Source of the DNA: Prunus persica
Lineage: Eukaryota > Streptophyta > Magnoliopsida > Rosales > Rosaceae
DNA: 64,000 nt
NCBI RefSeq assembly: GCF_000346465.2
Contig: NC_034015.1
Span: 6,224,029 to 6,288,028 of the forward strand
Direction of reading: 5' to 3'
Position 1 is the first letter of the stretch; each line of letters begins with the position of its first letter. Below, piece after piece: positions 11,424 to 23,974 of this stretch. The translations under genes and the position numbers were made by a program. Below the pieces are notes generated by a model. The model did not search any database, was not told the origin of the DNA, and saw nothing but the letters and a program-made list of their open reading frames with translations.

Positions 11424-13070
11424 CACAACTACAAAAAAGCAAAAAGACGACGGTAAATCACCGTCGTGTATTGGGTTTTTCAATGGTCGTGGAATCCACC
11501 GTCATCTTTTCCCTCATAAACCACGACGCTAAATAACCGTCGTTGTTAACATATACAACGTCATCAACAAATACAAAACGACGTCTTTGTACTGCAAAAA
11601 GATCTAAAAAAAGCAATCGAGGATGATAATAGACGACCAACTCTCTAAAAAAACCGTCGTTAAAAAGAAAAAATATGACACATATTAACAGAACAAGGCC
11701 GCAAGATAGACATACAACGACGAAAATACAAACACGACGACGTTAAATATAATTTTCACGACAATAAAAAATATGACGTCTTTAAATACATTAGAAGAAG
11801 ACGTTATTTATACCTACTACATCGCATATATAAAAACAACCGTCGTAAAATTAATTTTCCACTTCGATTTTTCGATAAAAGATGACGTGGAAATAGTTGT
11901 CAGTGTCATTATTTACGACGTATATGTTTATAGAGTAGACGTTGAAAAACTAAACAACGTCGGTTACAAATATATGAGAGTCGTATTACAAAATTTATAC
12001 GTCCTATTTTCAGAAACAAACAACGACGATAAATATTAGACGTTGTTAAATAAAACAACGTCGGAAAAAAATAAAAACAGACGTGTTTAGTCTGCTAAAG
12101 TTCTAGAAAATAGTCGAGGATGAGAATAGACGACCAACTCAAAAACATCACCGTCGTTAAAAAGGAAAAATATGACACATATTAAAAGAACAAGGCCGCA
12201 AGATATACATACAACGACGACAACTAAAATACTACGCCGTTAAATATAATTTACCCGACAAGAAAAAATATGACGTCTTTAAATACATGAGAAGACGACG
12301 TTATTGAAATCTACTACGTCTCTTATTTACAAAAAACCGTCGTGAAATAAATTTTCCACTTCGATTTTTCTAAAAAAGATGACGTGGAAATAGTTGTCAG
12401 TGTCATTATTTACGACGTATACATTTATATAGTCGACGTTGTATTTATATGTATTCATTACTCACGACACACTTAATAATATAGACGACGTTGAACTTCT
12501 AAACAACGTCGGTTCCAAATAAATGAGAGCCGTATTACAGAACATATAGACGGCGTAGATTATGATGAGAGCCGTATTACAAATAACGTCGTTTAATTGT
12601 TATTAGACGGCGGTTATAATGAATTTTCGTCGGAATTCATTTCGTTCCTCTTCGTTTATAAAAGAACTTGCGACGTGGAAAATGTATGATGACGTCGTAT
12701 TTTTTAACGTTCAGATTATATATCTCGTTTTTTAGACGTCGTTATTATGGGATTGGAGTCGTGTTATTTTGAATTACATGGCGGTACTTAATCCTTCCCC
12801 GACGTGATATCCTGGATAATTGCTTCACAATAGCGTCGTGGTTCTTCATTGTTACGTTGCTTTAAGACGTCGGTAAATATGCTGAATAAATGGTTCACCA
12901 TAACGTCGTGTTTTATTTGAACAGACGTTGTTTTTTATGCAGAATATAATGATGTAATCTGGATCCAGTATTTTTTGCACTGATTGTTTTGTGGCCAAAA
13001 CCTGTATAATGAAAGTGAAGAAATCACATTACAATATATTATAAAATGAATGTCATACACTGCCAATTAC
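11424..13070 (-). repeat. 3' subterminal CGACG-motif region of CACTA copy B
   Basis: No gene. CGACG/CGTCG and ACGACGG/CCGTCGT occur in both orientations every few tens of bases, starting 22 bases inside the terminus (GACGACGG...CCGTCGTG). In other CACTA elements subterminal motifs are binding sites for the element's DNA-binding protein; the same role here is inferred. A diverged direct duplication with offset 497 bases is embedded (about 11617-12020 and 12114-12550). The last bases, near 12950-13077, are probably 3' UTR of the transposase. Confidence 0.75.
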
Positions 13071-13077
13071 ATAAGCA

Positions 13078-16000
13078 TCATTCAATCCATATATCTTCAC
13101 ACCCACCTCGAATATTTTGAGCACCTAACTCACCCACCAGTTCATCAAATGTGTCAACATTTGGCATCCCTCTAGTAAATGGCTCACACTCAATTATCAC
13201 ATCACCTAAGACTTCATCACCAATAACATCATTATATTCTCTATTAGGCATTGATAACACTACCGACCAACCACGATGCATCGGGTCGTCAACAAAAAAT
13301 ATTTGTTTGACTTGAGAAGCCAAAACAAATTGGTCATTCCTATGTCCAATTTTACTCAAATCTACAAGGGTAAATCCAAGTTCGTCGACTACAAGACCAG
13401 AACTATCTATCCAATCACACCTAAAGACTGGGATTGTAAACTTTTGGTAGTCAAGGTCCCAAATTTCTTGAATGACACCATAGAAACCCATATTTGAGAG
13501 AATTGGGTTTTTATCCTTGGCACTAGCAACTTGCATGGTATGTGCAAGTAAATAAACTCCACTATTTTGAGTTGTCCGCACATCATCTTGTGCCTTGATA
13601 TTGAATTTAATACCTTGAATAAGATAGCTCCTATATAATGGCACTGCCATGTTTGGACCAGCTGCTAGCCACCTTAAATTTTCTGATACGCCATTATTGT
13701 CTTCCTCAAGTTCACTTTGAACCTGCAAATTAATCAAATCTTAATTCAATCTAACATAGAAATAAGAAGAAAATTAAAAGAGAAATATGTTATTCAACAA
13801 CATATACCTTGAAGCGTAGCCATTGAATGAAAGTGCTATTGTGCTTATCCTGCAGCCACTTTGTTCTCTTTCTAAATTTTGGATAAGCAGTCTTGATGTG
13901 GATCATATGTTGCCTACATGACACGAAAAATTCAAGCATTACGGTCCCAAATATATAAGATAAACATAAGAAATAATTTAAAATGGAAACTTAAAGAATA
14001 AAACTCATACGTACTCGATATAAGGTAGGACTTCCTCCGTATTCTCCAAGACATATAGATGTGCTTGATTCAACAGGTCCTGATCAACTACGCTCACTGT
14101 GCAACCTGATAATGGCTTTGAAAGTCCCATCTTTTGGCTTGAAGGCACTCCAACTGTACTAACATCAGATAAATGCTGAGTACAAAACTCTACCGCTTCT
14201 TCAGCTATATACCGCTCAGCAATGCAACCTTCGGGACGAGTACGATTCTGAACATACCCCTTCAGCACTTTCATATATCTTTCAAACGGATACATCCACC
14301 TAAAATATACTGGCCCACATAGACGAACTTCTCTGACAAGATGTACTACTAGATGAACCACGATATCAAAGAATGAAGGGGGAAAGTACTTCTCAAGCAA
14401 ACACAGAGTAACTACTACATCTTCTTCCAACTTATCTAGCTTGGAAACATCAACAGTCTTTGCACATATAGCATTGAAGAAGAAGCACAAACGAGTTATT
14501 GCATACCTTGCAGGCTTCTCCAAAACAGAACGAATTGCCACAGGGAGCAATTGTTGCATTAAGGTATGACAATCATGTGATTTAAGGCCAAGAAGTCTTG
14601 AATCTTGTAAAGATACAAGATTTTTAATATTTGAAGAATAACCTTCAGGGACCTTCATACCATAGAAAGAATTGCAAACCTCTCTCTTCTCTGCTCTTGA
14701 CAAATTCCAAGGCCCAGGAGGCAAACGAGTACGTCTTTCTCCATACTCGGGTTGCAAATCAGTTTTGACCCCCATGTTCAATAAATCTAATCGAGCAGCA
14801 ATCCCATCTTTATTTTTTCCAGGGATCTCCAGCAATGTACCAATGATACTATCGCAAACATTCTTCTCAATGTGCATAACATCTAGGGCATGCCTCACAG
14901 GAAGGTATTTCCAATACTCGAGATCAAAGAATATTGATTTCTTCTTCCAACAAACTCTGTCACCATTTTCAACCATATGCAGCACTTCTTCTCCGGTTAA
15001 TGGCTCGGGAGGTATGCAATATTCAGGTTTCCCATTAAAAGCTGCACGTTGCCTCCTATATGGATGATTGATTGGTAACCATTTTCTATGCCCAATGTAA
15101 CAAATTTTGTGGCCATTTTTCAACCTGTGACTAGGTGTATCATCGCCGCATATTGGACAAGCTTTATATCCTTTAACAACACAACCAGATAAGTTTCCAT
15201 AGGCGGGGAAATCATTAATTGTCCACATTAATGCAGCTCTGAGTGTAAAGTATTCTCCATTATGTGCATCATACACTCCTCTAATCCCAACCCACAAGGA
15301 TTTTAAATCATCAATCAAAGGCTCCAAGTAGACGTCTATATCATTTCCGGGTTGTTTAGGACCTGAAATCAATAAGGTTAACATCATGAACTTTCGTTTC
15401 ATGCACAGCCATGGAGGGAGATTATATGTAACTAAGATAACCGGCCAACAACTATATCTGCTACTTAGAGAACTGTGGGGATTGAATCCATCAGATGAAA
15501 GAGCCAATCTCAAGTTTCTCGGCTCATTACCAAACTCAGGCCATTTATCATCAAGAAGTTTCCAAGACGGGGAATCCGCCGGATGAGACATCTGACCGTC
15601 AATTGATTTTCTAGCAGCATGCCACCAAGTCAAACTCTTAGCTGTCTCATGTGATTGAAACATCCTTTTAAACCTTGTAATTGGGGGAAAATACCACACC
15701 ACCTTCGCTGGCACACCCTCTTTCAAGATTGAATCTTTGCCTTCCTTCCACCTTGAGATACCACAAGTAGGACAATTAGTTGAATCCTCATACTCCTTCC
15801 TATACAAGATGCAATCATTGGGGCATGCGTGCATTTTCTCATAACTCAGCCCCAATGCACACAAAGTCTTTTTAGCCTCATACATGGAGGTTGGTATTGT
15901 ATTTCCTTCTGGAAGCAAATCGCCTTGAAGTATCAATAATTCTGTAAAACAGACATCACTCATCCCATGTTTTGCCTTCAAATTATACAACTTCACTAAT

Positions 16001-16428
16001 GCCGATAACTTCGTGTACTTTCTACAACCAGGGTACACTGGTTGATCTCCATCCCCAATCACATTGGCAAACTCATACGGATCCGAACCAAAATCACCAA
16101 AATCATTATCATCCATATCAATTTCTTCAGACACAAAACTGTACCTACTATGGCCATCATCTTCTTCAACATTTCTACTAGCATTAGTAGTTGCTTCCCA
16201 AGGTTCTCCGTGAAATGTCCAATTCTTATAGCTTTGGTCAATTCCATTAAAGTATAAGTGATCCCTTATAATTCCAACCCCAAACAACTTCAAATTAACA
16301 CATTTAACACATGGACAACGGATATGTGTTGTAGTTAGAAGATTTTCTACAGCAAAGTTCAAAAATGCTTCCACCCCAAATTCATATGCCTTCGATCTTC
16401 TATCCGAGTGCATCCATGACTTATCCAT
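13078..16428 (-). CDS. TNP2-type CACTA transposase, three exons, about 1054 aa (copy B)
   Basis: Exons placed by eye: 14015-16428, 13808-13913, 13078-13722; the phases agree and give one open frame. Domains: Transpos_assoc (residues ~1-75, MDKSWMHSDRRSKAYEFG and a CPCVKCVN zinc-like motif); Transposase_21/TNP2 core (~200-540; landmarks LSSDGFNPHS, YLEPLIDDLKSLW, and HALDVMHIEKNVCDSIIGTL, containing the acidic residues expected of the DDE-type core); DUF4218 (~620-740, LEKYFPPSFFDIVVHLVVHL); DUF4216 in exon 3 (YGVIQEIWDLDY). It is the catalytic protein that cuts the element ends. The ATG at 16428 is chosen because it begins the conserved MDKSW block, as in copy C. No stop or frameshift is seen, unlike all retroelement genes in the window. 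Confidence 0.9.
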
Positions 16429-16980
16429 CTCCGACACTATAACCTATTATCTATAATAAAGTGAAAATACAGGCAATGACCATCACTATAGCAGATTATA
16501 CAATGATCTAATCGCAAGTAATACACAACAGAGACGACGGGTTTTAAACAAAAACAGACATATTTGGCATATATAGACGACGGATTTTCAACAGACGTCG
16601 TCTATTATAAGTAATACAAACGACGGTTTATGAAAAAACCGTCGTGTATAAGTAATACAACGACGGTAGTTTAAAAAAACCGTCGTGTAATCGTCGTCGT
16701 ATGCCTTAAAATTCGTCGTGTGCCTTAAAATTCGTCGTGTCTCAGTTTATTTTCAAGAACACAAAACCCATTAAGAACACAACATATATATGAAACCAAG
16801 CAAGAAACCAACATATACATGAAACCAAGCATGAAAACAATAAATCCATTCCCAATTCAACATAACATAGGGTGATTAAAAGATACGACAAAATTAAATC
16901 CATTCCCAATTCAACATAACAGATAATGTAATCCATGAACCCATTAAACAGAAAATCCATGAACCCATACCTATAAGCCC

Positions 16981-17660
16981 ATTATTAACAGATCGCAAAG
17001 CATACACATAAAACCCTTTAACAAAACAACCTAATATCATTCAATGAATTTACAAGGGGAAGATAGGGTTTGTACTTACAGGTTGGACGAGCTCACAGAT
17101 TCGACGGAGCCTGGAGAGTGCAACTTTTAATTAGAGCAGAAGTGAGAGAGCGAAATGTTATGTCGCGCGAAATCTGAAAATTTTAGGTTTCAGGGTTCGA
17201 AGTATAAGAATAAGAGCCAAATCTAAAAAAATTTAGGTCGCGCGAGGTTGGATGGACGTTGTGCGTGACAATCATTTGGAAGTTGGTGATCTGTGTCTTT
17301 TTGTGTTGATTGCGTGGTTGGATGGACGTTGTGCGTGACAATCATTTGGAAGTTGGTGATCTGTGTCTTTTTGTGTTGATTTCCAGCACATTATTAACAG
17401 ATCGCAAAGCATACACATAAAACCCTTTAACAAAACAACCTAATATCATTCAATGAATTTACAAGGGGAAGATAGGGTTTGTACTTACAGGTTGGACGAT
17501 CTCACAGATTCGACGGAGCCTGGAGAGTGCAACTTTTAATTAGAGCAGAAGTGAGAGAGCGAAATGTTATGTCGCGCGAAATCTGAAAATTTTAGGTTTC
17601 AGGGTTCGAAGTATAAGAATAAGAGTCAAATCTAAAAAAATTTAGGTCGCGCGAAAATTT
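16981..17660 (-). repeat. Duplicated TNP2 promoter/leader block (copy B)
   Basis: About 255 bases starting CATTATTAACAGATCGCAAAG at 16981 recur from about 17390 with few changes. The block holds the untranslated first exon and its donor (on the minus strand CCAACCTGTAAGTAC), a pyrimidine-rich leader and a GCGCGA-rich upstream part. Copy C has a single copy (about 62460-62735). Between the two copies sit two 66-base inserts with B3-domain coding potential. Copy B may therefore have two start regions for the transposase. Confidence 0.8.
17246..17381 (+). pseudogene. Captured B3 DNA-binding-domain scrap, two tandem copies
   Basis: Two copies (17246-17311 and 17316-17381, period 70) of a short stretch that reads on the plus strand as WMDVVRDNHLEVGDLCLFVL. 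That matches the end of the B3 fold in REM/VRN1-type plant transcription factors (pattern W..FV.DN.L.VGD.C.F.L). It is opposite to the transposase genes and sits between the duplicated TNP2 leaders. No start codon or rest of the domain is present, so it is a captured fragment, not a gene. Copy C has nothing here, so the capture is specific to copy B or its sublineage. The match is short and needs a protein search. Confidence 0.65.
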
Positions 17661-18000
17661 TTAGAGCTCGCGCGTTTTAAAACGTCGAAAGAAAAACCAA
17701 GGCGAAAGTTCTACAAGTACCGACGTAAATTTAATATTCCACGACGGAAACTTCATTTTCGAATTAAGAACGTAAGGCCGTTCATTTTGAAGCTTCATTT
17801 TTCGGATTAATTTTAAATTTATTTTGAATTTTTTATATAACGACGACTGAAAAACCACGTCGGTGTTAAGAAATTAAAGACGTTGTAAATTATATAAACC
17901 GACTTACATATTAAAATGACGTCGTTTAAAGCGTAAACCATGTCGTATGTTTTTCTGTACGACGTAAAATATGTATTCCACGACGCAACCACCATCGTTA

Positions 18001-18180
18001 AAAATTAATACCCTAAACCCATAAAACTAAATTATACAATTTAAAAAATTAAGTTTATAAAAGGTTTTATGGTTTTAAAGCCTAACATATACCCTAGACT
18101 ACCCAAAAATTATACTTAAATAACAACCCTAATCTCTAAACCCTAGACTCTAAACCCTAAACCATAAAACTAGAAGTGAT
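18001..18180. repeat. Telomere-like CCCTAAA spacer in CACTA copy B
   Basis: Several CCCTAAA, CCCTAGA and CCCTAAT units occur in a degenerate array between the two genes (for example ACCCTAAACCC near 18010 and TAAACCCTAAACC near 18150). The mirror-image stretch occurs in copy C at about 61930-62130. Telo-box motifs (AAACCCTA) act as promoter elements in plants; that role here is only possible. The array is too degenerate to be real telomeric DNA. Confidence 0.6.
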
Positions 18181-18529
18181 TTTATGACTCATCAAAACAA
18201 TTTTGTTTTGGATGGTCATTTTAAATTTTTGTTATTCAAAATGAATTTTTTCAAGGTTTATGTGGAAGAAAATATATCAATGACTTCATAGGAGATGACT
18301 TTTCAATTTTCTGATTTATTTTAAATTTATTTTGAATATTTTGATATAAAAATAATAAAATATTCTTACCACAACAACAAACCACGTCGGTGTTAAGCAA
18401 TTTGTATGTTTGTTTTTTTTTTTAATTTAAGAAAACCTCAACAAATTTTTACATTACAGAAACCATGGCGGCTTTTTAACTATACGACGTAAAATATATA
18501 TTCCACGACTTAACCGCTGTCGTTACATA

Positions 18530-19062
18530 AACTCTGCCCATTCATTCCGGACTTCATCAATGGCTTCTTGGGGGTATGAAGCTTCCTGGTTTCCCTTGGC
18601 ATACTGCATAAACAATGACTATTAGGGTTTATAAATAAAAAGAAATTCAATCACAGACGACGATATTTTTCATAACCGACGTAGTATATCCATTCAACGA
18701 CGTTAATTTTACATGACCGTCGTTGATAATACAAAAAACGACGTTAAATGTATGAAGGTAGAGAAAATTTGTACATTATACATAAATATCAAGTGTTCAA
18801 TAATTGCCCTGTTTAATAATTTGGAAAACAAACTCTGCCCATTCATTCCGGACTTCATCAATGGCTTCTTGGGGGTATGAAGCTTCCTGGTTTCCCTTGG
18901 CATACTGCATAAACAATGACTATTAGGGTTTATAAATAAAAAGAAATTCAATCACAGACGACGATATTTTTCATAACCGACGTAGTATATCCATTCAACG
19001 ACGTTAATTTTACATGACCGTCGTTGATAATACAAAAAACGACGTTAAATGTATGAAGGTAA
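18530..19062 (-). repeat. Tandem duplication of the last exon of CACTA gene 1 (copy B), period 301
   Basis: The block from AACTCTGCCC at 18530 to about 18761 is repeated almost exactly from 18831 to about 19062. It covers most of exon 6 and much of the preceding intron with its CGACG motifs. The stop codon at 18797-18799 lies in the unit nearer exon 5, so the gene can end there and the second exon copy (about 18530-18603) is spare. Copy C has only one copy. Confidence 0.85.
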
Positions 19063-22000
19063 TTTCTTCTTACCTTATACTCAAACCCAAAGGAAGGATC
19101 CATGATGATGTCCCTCATGAAGCGTATCACATAATACCCGCATTCTACATTGCTGGGTTGCTTTGGTGTGCCTGAGAGAGTTTTCCAAATTACATTTTTA
19201 CGTCCTGCTCGGGCTATGTGGGTATTATATATTTTTAAAGCACTGTTCACGATGTTTTTCGCCTCTTCGTCGACCACACGATGACCTGGCAGAGGATCCA
19301 GAAAATAGACGGTCTCCTTCTTTGCTCTTACAATCAGCAAGATCCAATGACGGCTGCACAAAATTAATATAAAAACGACGGTTATTTACAAAAACGACGT
19401 ATTATAGTATTTCACACGACGAAATAAAGTAGATACGACGACATTATATATTTATCACGACGATAAATAAATACCGACGTGGTTAGTAGTTTCAAACGAC
19501 TAAATAAAATAAAACACCGACGTGGTTAGTTTATAAGCTGTCATTTATTGAAAATCATAAAAACAAAATCCTAAGGAGACTAACCCTGGATTGTAAGGCA
19601 TCATGAAAATCTGTTCACCGTCTGTCTTCTGAAGTCGAGCTGCTACCAGTCGTGATCTTTCAGTTATTGTGCCAGAGTTGGCACTAACTGTAGCAGGGTC
19701 GATAAAGCCAACCATGCTGCACATATTGGCTTGTTTCAAAACATCGTGTAAGTACCTAAATACATAAAATAATATAAACAAGTCAGCACAAAAAAACACG
19801 ACGGTTATGTATAAAAAAACGACGTATTATAATATTTCACACGACGTACTGAAATAGATGAGGATGTTATAATATATTTATCACGACGGTAGTTAGTTAA
19901 GACGACGTGGTTAGTTAGTTAAGACGACTCAATATATAAACCAACGAGGTATTATTTTAGAAGTACAAACCTCATATATACAGCCAATACAGTAGCTCCA
20001 ATTTCTTCCATGCCTGCAAATTGTGTAATATCTTCAGGCAGGAGGAAGGTATCGCGCTCACCACCAAACACCTCCTTATCAATTGTAAATTGGAGTGTCT
20101 TATCCTCAGGCAGGAGTGTCGTTTCCACAAAACGACAAAGGGTTTTTAAAGAAGATGGCGCCTCCATATTTGAATAATCACCAACTTTAATAACCTGTTT
20201 AAAGAAATAAAAAAAATGACGTGGTAATTCAATAAAGACGACGGTTTAAGGAATAAAACGTCGTCTTAAAAGTATTTAAACGACGGTGAAAAAACAGTTG
20301 TGGTAATTCAATAAAGACGACGGTTTTATGAATAAAGCGTCGTCTGAAACCATTTAAACGACGGTGCAAAAACCGTCGTTTAAATATTTTATTACGTCTT
20401 AAAAAAATTCCGCCGTCTAAGTTGTAAACAAACGACGGATTAAATAAAAATATCGACGTCTGAAATTTTGAAAAACAAATAAAAAAGGCAAAGTTATGTG
20501 AACATACCTTGTCGTCATGCTTTTCTTCATCTTCTTTCTCCTTTTCTTCTTCCTTCTCTTCATCTCTTTTTTCTTCTTCCTTCTCTTCATCTGGCTGATG
20601 TTTCCCCATTTTGGCAGTATCATCCTCCAAATGTAGGGATCTCACATCACCTCCAGAGCAGCTAGCTTTGTCAGACATTGGATTTTTGGGGCTTTGGCTA
20701 ATTCTTGGTTTAAGCATGCTTGGATCAAAATTGGGAATTAATTGGGAAAGCTGACTCAGGAAATGCTCCCTCTCAGCCTCTACCAATTGTTTTGTCCTAG
20801 CCTCCATCCTTAAGGCCTCTTCCCTTGCCTTAGCCTCCATCTTTTTAGTCTCTTCTTGAAGGAGAACTCTTAAACTGTCCTTCAAACGGTCGTCAAAGCT
20901 CACCCTCTGTGGTTTGGGCAAATTGAAATATTGCCTTGGGGAAACACCAGCACCAACTCCCCTCACTCTGCCTGGATGCTCGGGGCCCAAAGCCATGGTC
21001 AGCACATCATTGCTGCCATCTACTCTGACTTTGCCTTCCGAGACTTGTTTCTGCAATTCATCCTAAAACAAAGATAAACAAAAAAACACACGACGGTTAT
21101 TTATGTACAAACGACGTATTATATAATTTCACACGACGCAATAACGTATAAACCGACGTTATTATAACTTATCACGACGGTAGTTATACCGACGTGGTTA
21201 TTTATTTAAAACGACGAAATGAATAAACAACCGACGTCTTATGCTATAATTAAAGAAAACAGAGTAGTGATTCCTATTTAGACCGTTAACGACGTTTTTA
21301 AAAAAGTTTCGACGTGGTAATATCATTCACACGACGCGAAAATGAACCACCGACGTCTTATGCTATAATTACAGAAAACATAGTAGTGATTCCTATTTAG
21401 ACCTTTAACGACGTTTTTAAAAATTTTTCGACGTGGTAATATCATTCACACGACGAAAAATATAACATACGACGTAATAAGAATAATTCACAGTTTAATA
21501 AAAATTTAAAACAGAGTGATAGTAGGCTTACAATTAATTTTGCTTTCTCTGCCACCTTTGGATCAGGGATGTTACCATGTTTGTCCTGTCTAGCTCTCTT
21601 CCATAAGGTAGATCGATCAATTTCTACCCCAGGCATGGTTTCCTCCAATTGATCCTCCAATCCAGCATATCCTTTTCGAGACAATCGATGATTGTACTCG
21701 AGTTTCTCCCTAATCTGTGCATGTTGAGAATGCACAGACTCAAAATCTTTGGATAGCCTTGAAGCTACAAAGGCATCCCATTGTGCTTTCTCTATGAATT
21801 TATATGTTTCAGGGGGTTGGCTTAATTTCTCCCTGTCATTGGTGTATGGAAGGATATAATGCCTCGTTAGTGTAGACTTGAAATCCTTCCATTTCTTGGC
21901 AGCAGAAGCTAAAACAGAGGTCTTGCCCCCTTGGCCTACGACAAAAGCCATGTCAACTGCTTCCCAAATCTGCTCCTTTATATCCTTGGGGATTTGGGAC

Positions 22001-22341
22001 CATTTCTTGTCCACAAGTGGGATCCTGGAGCGTGCCAACACACCAATATACGACTGCATCTCAATATGTGCTTGGCCAACACCTTTCCCCCTTTTATTGT
22101 ACTCAACAATTGGCCTCAGTTTCTGAAGCTTTCTCTTCACAACACGAGGCATTGTGCTCATACCTCGACCAGTCTTTGAATCATCAGAGATTGTTGTCTG
22201 GCTGGTTGGTTCTGTCTCAGCAGATGATGAAGCAAACTTCATCTTCTTCGAAGACTTCATCTCCTTCGAAGACTTGTCTTGAGGAGCTACCATTCCAAGC
22301 TTCTTGGAGCCAGAATCCTTAGTTTGTTGTTGAGAAACCAT
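18797..22341 (-). CDS. CACTA gene 1: Transposase_24-type domain fused to Ulp1/SUMO protease, 715 aa, six exons (copy B)
   Basis: Exons: 21532-22341, 20508-21062, 19971-20194, 19585-19755, 19074-19353, 18797-18904; phases 0/0/0/2/2/0 agree. Residues ~1-60 are Ser/Lys-rich. Residues ~60-230 hold the Transposase_24 (Ptta/En/Spm) type domain (WSQIPKDIKEQIWEAVD, KKWKDFKSTLTR). Residues ~310-400 are a charged coiled-coil-like segment, followed by an acidic Glu/Lys tail. The C-terminal third is a Ulp1-type cysteine protease with catalytic His in GRHWILLIV, Asp in FLDPLPG and Cys in VECGYYV. Ulp1 enzymes remove SUMO; such domains occur in several plant CACTA and MULE genes. The first part probably binds element DNA (inference). 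The start is the ATG at 22341, just after an intron acceptor. Confidence 0.85.
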
Positions 22342-23029
22342 TTTAACAGACAAAACTGCAAGTGAAAATATTTCAGGAAAACATTAAGAACACAAACGAC
22401 GGTATTAAAAAAATACGACGTATGATATGATTTTAGACGACGCAATGAAATAATCTCAGACGTAATAAATGTTTAAAACCATTATTTATATAACGTCGTG
22501 GTATATATGTTCACACGACGTCAATAGTAATACACCGTCGTGGTAAAACTATTATTTATATAACGTCGTGGTATTTATGTTCATACGACGTCAATAGTAA
22601 TACACCGTCGTGGTATTAACATTCACACGACGTAAAACAATAAGATATTTTGTCGTCTATATTAGATACCAACCCTAGTTTCTTTTTCTTTATATTTTAT
22701 CAAATAAGGGAAAAACAAAAACCATTGTTCAGAGAAATCAAACCTGCAATTAAACAAGCATATAAAAAAAGACTATTATTTTAAAAACAACTTTGTCAAT
22801 TTTCAAACGACGCTAGAACAACTGACGAACCGTCGTGGTCTACAGTCGTCTTATTTAGTTGAGGTAGTTGTCTTCAAAGTTGGAAACTTTCCCTCTTTGT
22901 CTGTATATTTTATCAAACTTGGAAAGAAGTAAAATGATTTTGGCCAGAAAAAAGGTAAAAAGATTTTTCAAACAAAAAACGTATGAGCATGCAAAACAGT
23001 AACCAAAATAGTGAAAATGAAAGCTTACC

Positions 23030-23236
23030 TTTTGCGTGCAATGAAAGCAAGAGGAAGATGATCGATGTTTAAGTTCAGAGACGACGAAGAAGACGAGAGG
23101 AAGACGATGAGAAACTCTGACAATGCTCTGACAAGGAAAAAAGACGAAAAGGTTTCTCTGGGAGATTGAAATTTTTAATCGGGTTTGGAAACAGTGCATG
23201 TGTAAGTCGAAAAGTTGCTTACATATAAAACCATTT
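23030..23236 (-). promoter_or_regulatory. Putative promoter and untranslated first exon of CACTA gene 1, copy B
   Basis: Same arrangement as in copy A: TATA-like sequence on the minus strand near 23223-23230, a pyrimidine-rich leader, and a donor AAAAG|GTAAGC near 23029. A second copy of the TATA-like block (GCTTACATATAAAACC) lies about 360 bases further upstream, near 23577, as a duplication that copy C lacks. Confidence 0.45.
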
Positions 23237-23974
23237 CAAAAAAATAATACGGCGGTTACATTTAACTACGTCGTTTTTAACTAACACGACGCAATATTTT
23301 TCGTTCGACGTGGAATCATTTCATTTAACGTCGTTAGGTTTAATATAACCGACGTGGATTTTAATTTTTAAATTATGAATAGAATTTTTTTTCCCGTGAC
23401 CTTTCAGTTTATTTTTCAATTACAGTGCGTTATAAATAGAGTTTTTTTTCCGGAGGAAATTTAAAACGAAGGAAATTAATATTCTGGAATATGTAAAGTT
23501 TCTTTTTTGGATGACAGATTTAAATAAAATAAGAATATAAAAACAACGAATGTGTAAGTCAAGTAGACGAAAAGTTGCTTACATATAAAACCATTTCAAA
23601 AAAATAATACGGCGGTTACATATAACTACGACGTATAAATTACAAAATACGACGGAACATTTAACTTCGGACGTGGTAAATAAATACGACAGTAGTTTGT
23701 AGGTACCGTCGTAGTAAACTCAAAAATTAAAGTACATAAGTAATAACTCGCGTCATGGTAGATTATTTAACACGTCGTTTTTATTAATTTACCGACGTGG
23801 ATTTCTGTAATATACGTCGATCATACCGACGTTGATTTTACAATTTAAACGGCGGTTTTTTTGTAAGGACCGCCGTTGGTTTTAAAAATTTATTCTATAA
23901 ATTTGTCGCTTTCATTCATTTTCGGTTTACATTTAAGGTTCCAAGTTCTTCCTCTCTCAGTCTCTCATGTCTCA

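Noticed and set aside
11773..12039. 88-codon ORF MTSLNTLEEDVIYTYY
   Set aside because: Chance frame across motif repeats in the CACTA 3' end; the duplicated copy at +497 is not open in that frame.
18120..18170. True telomere or telomere-fusion site
   Set aside because: Repeats are few and degenerate, and occur at the same internal position in two transposon copies.
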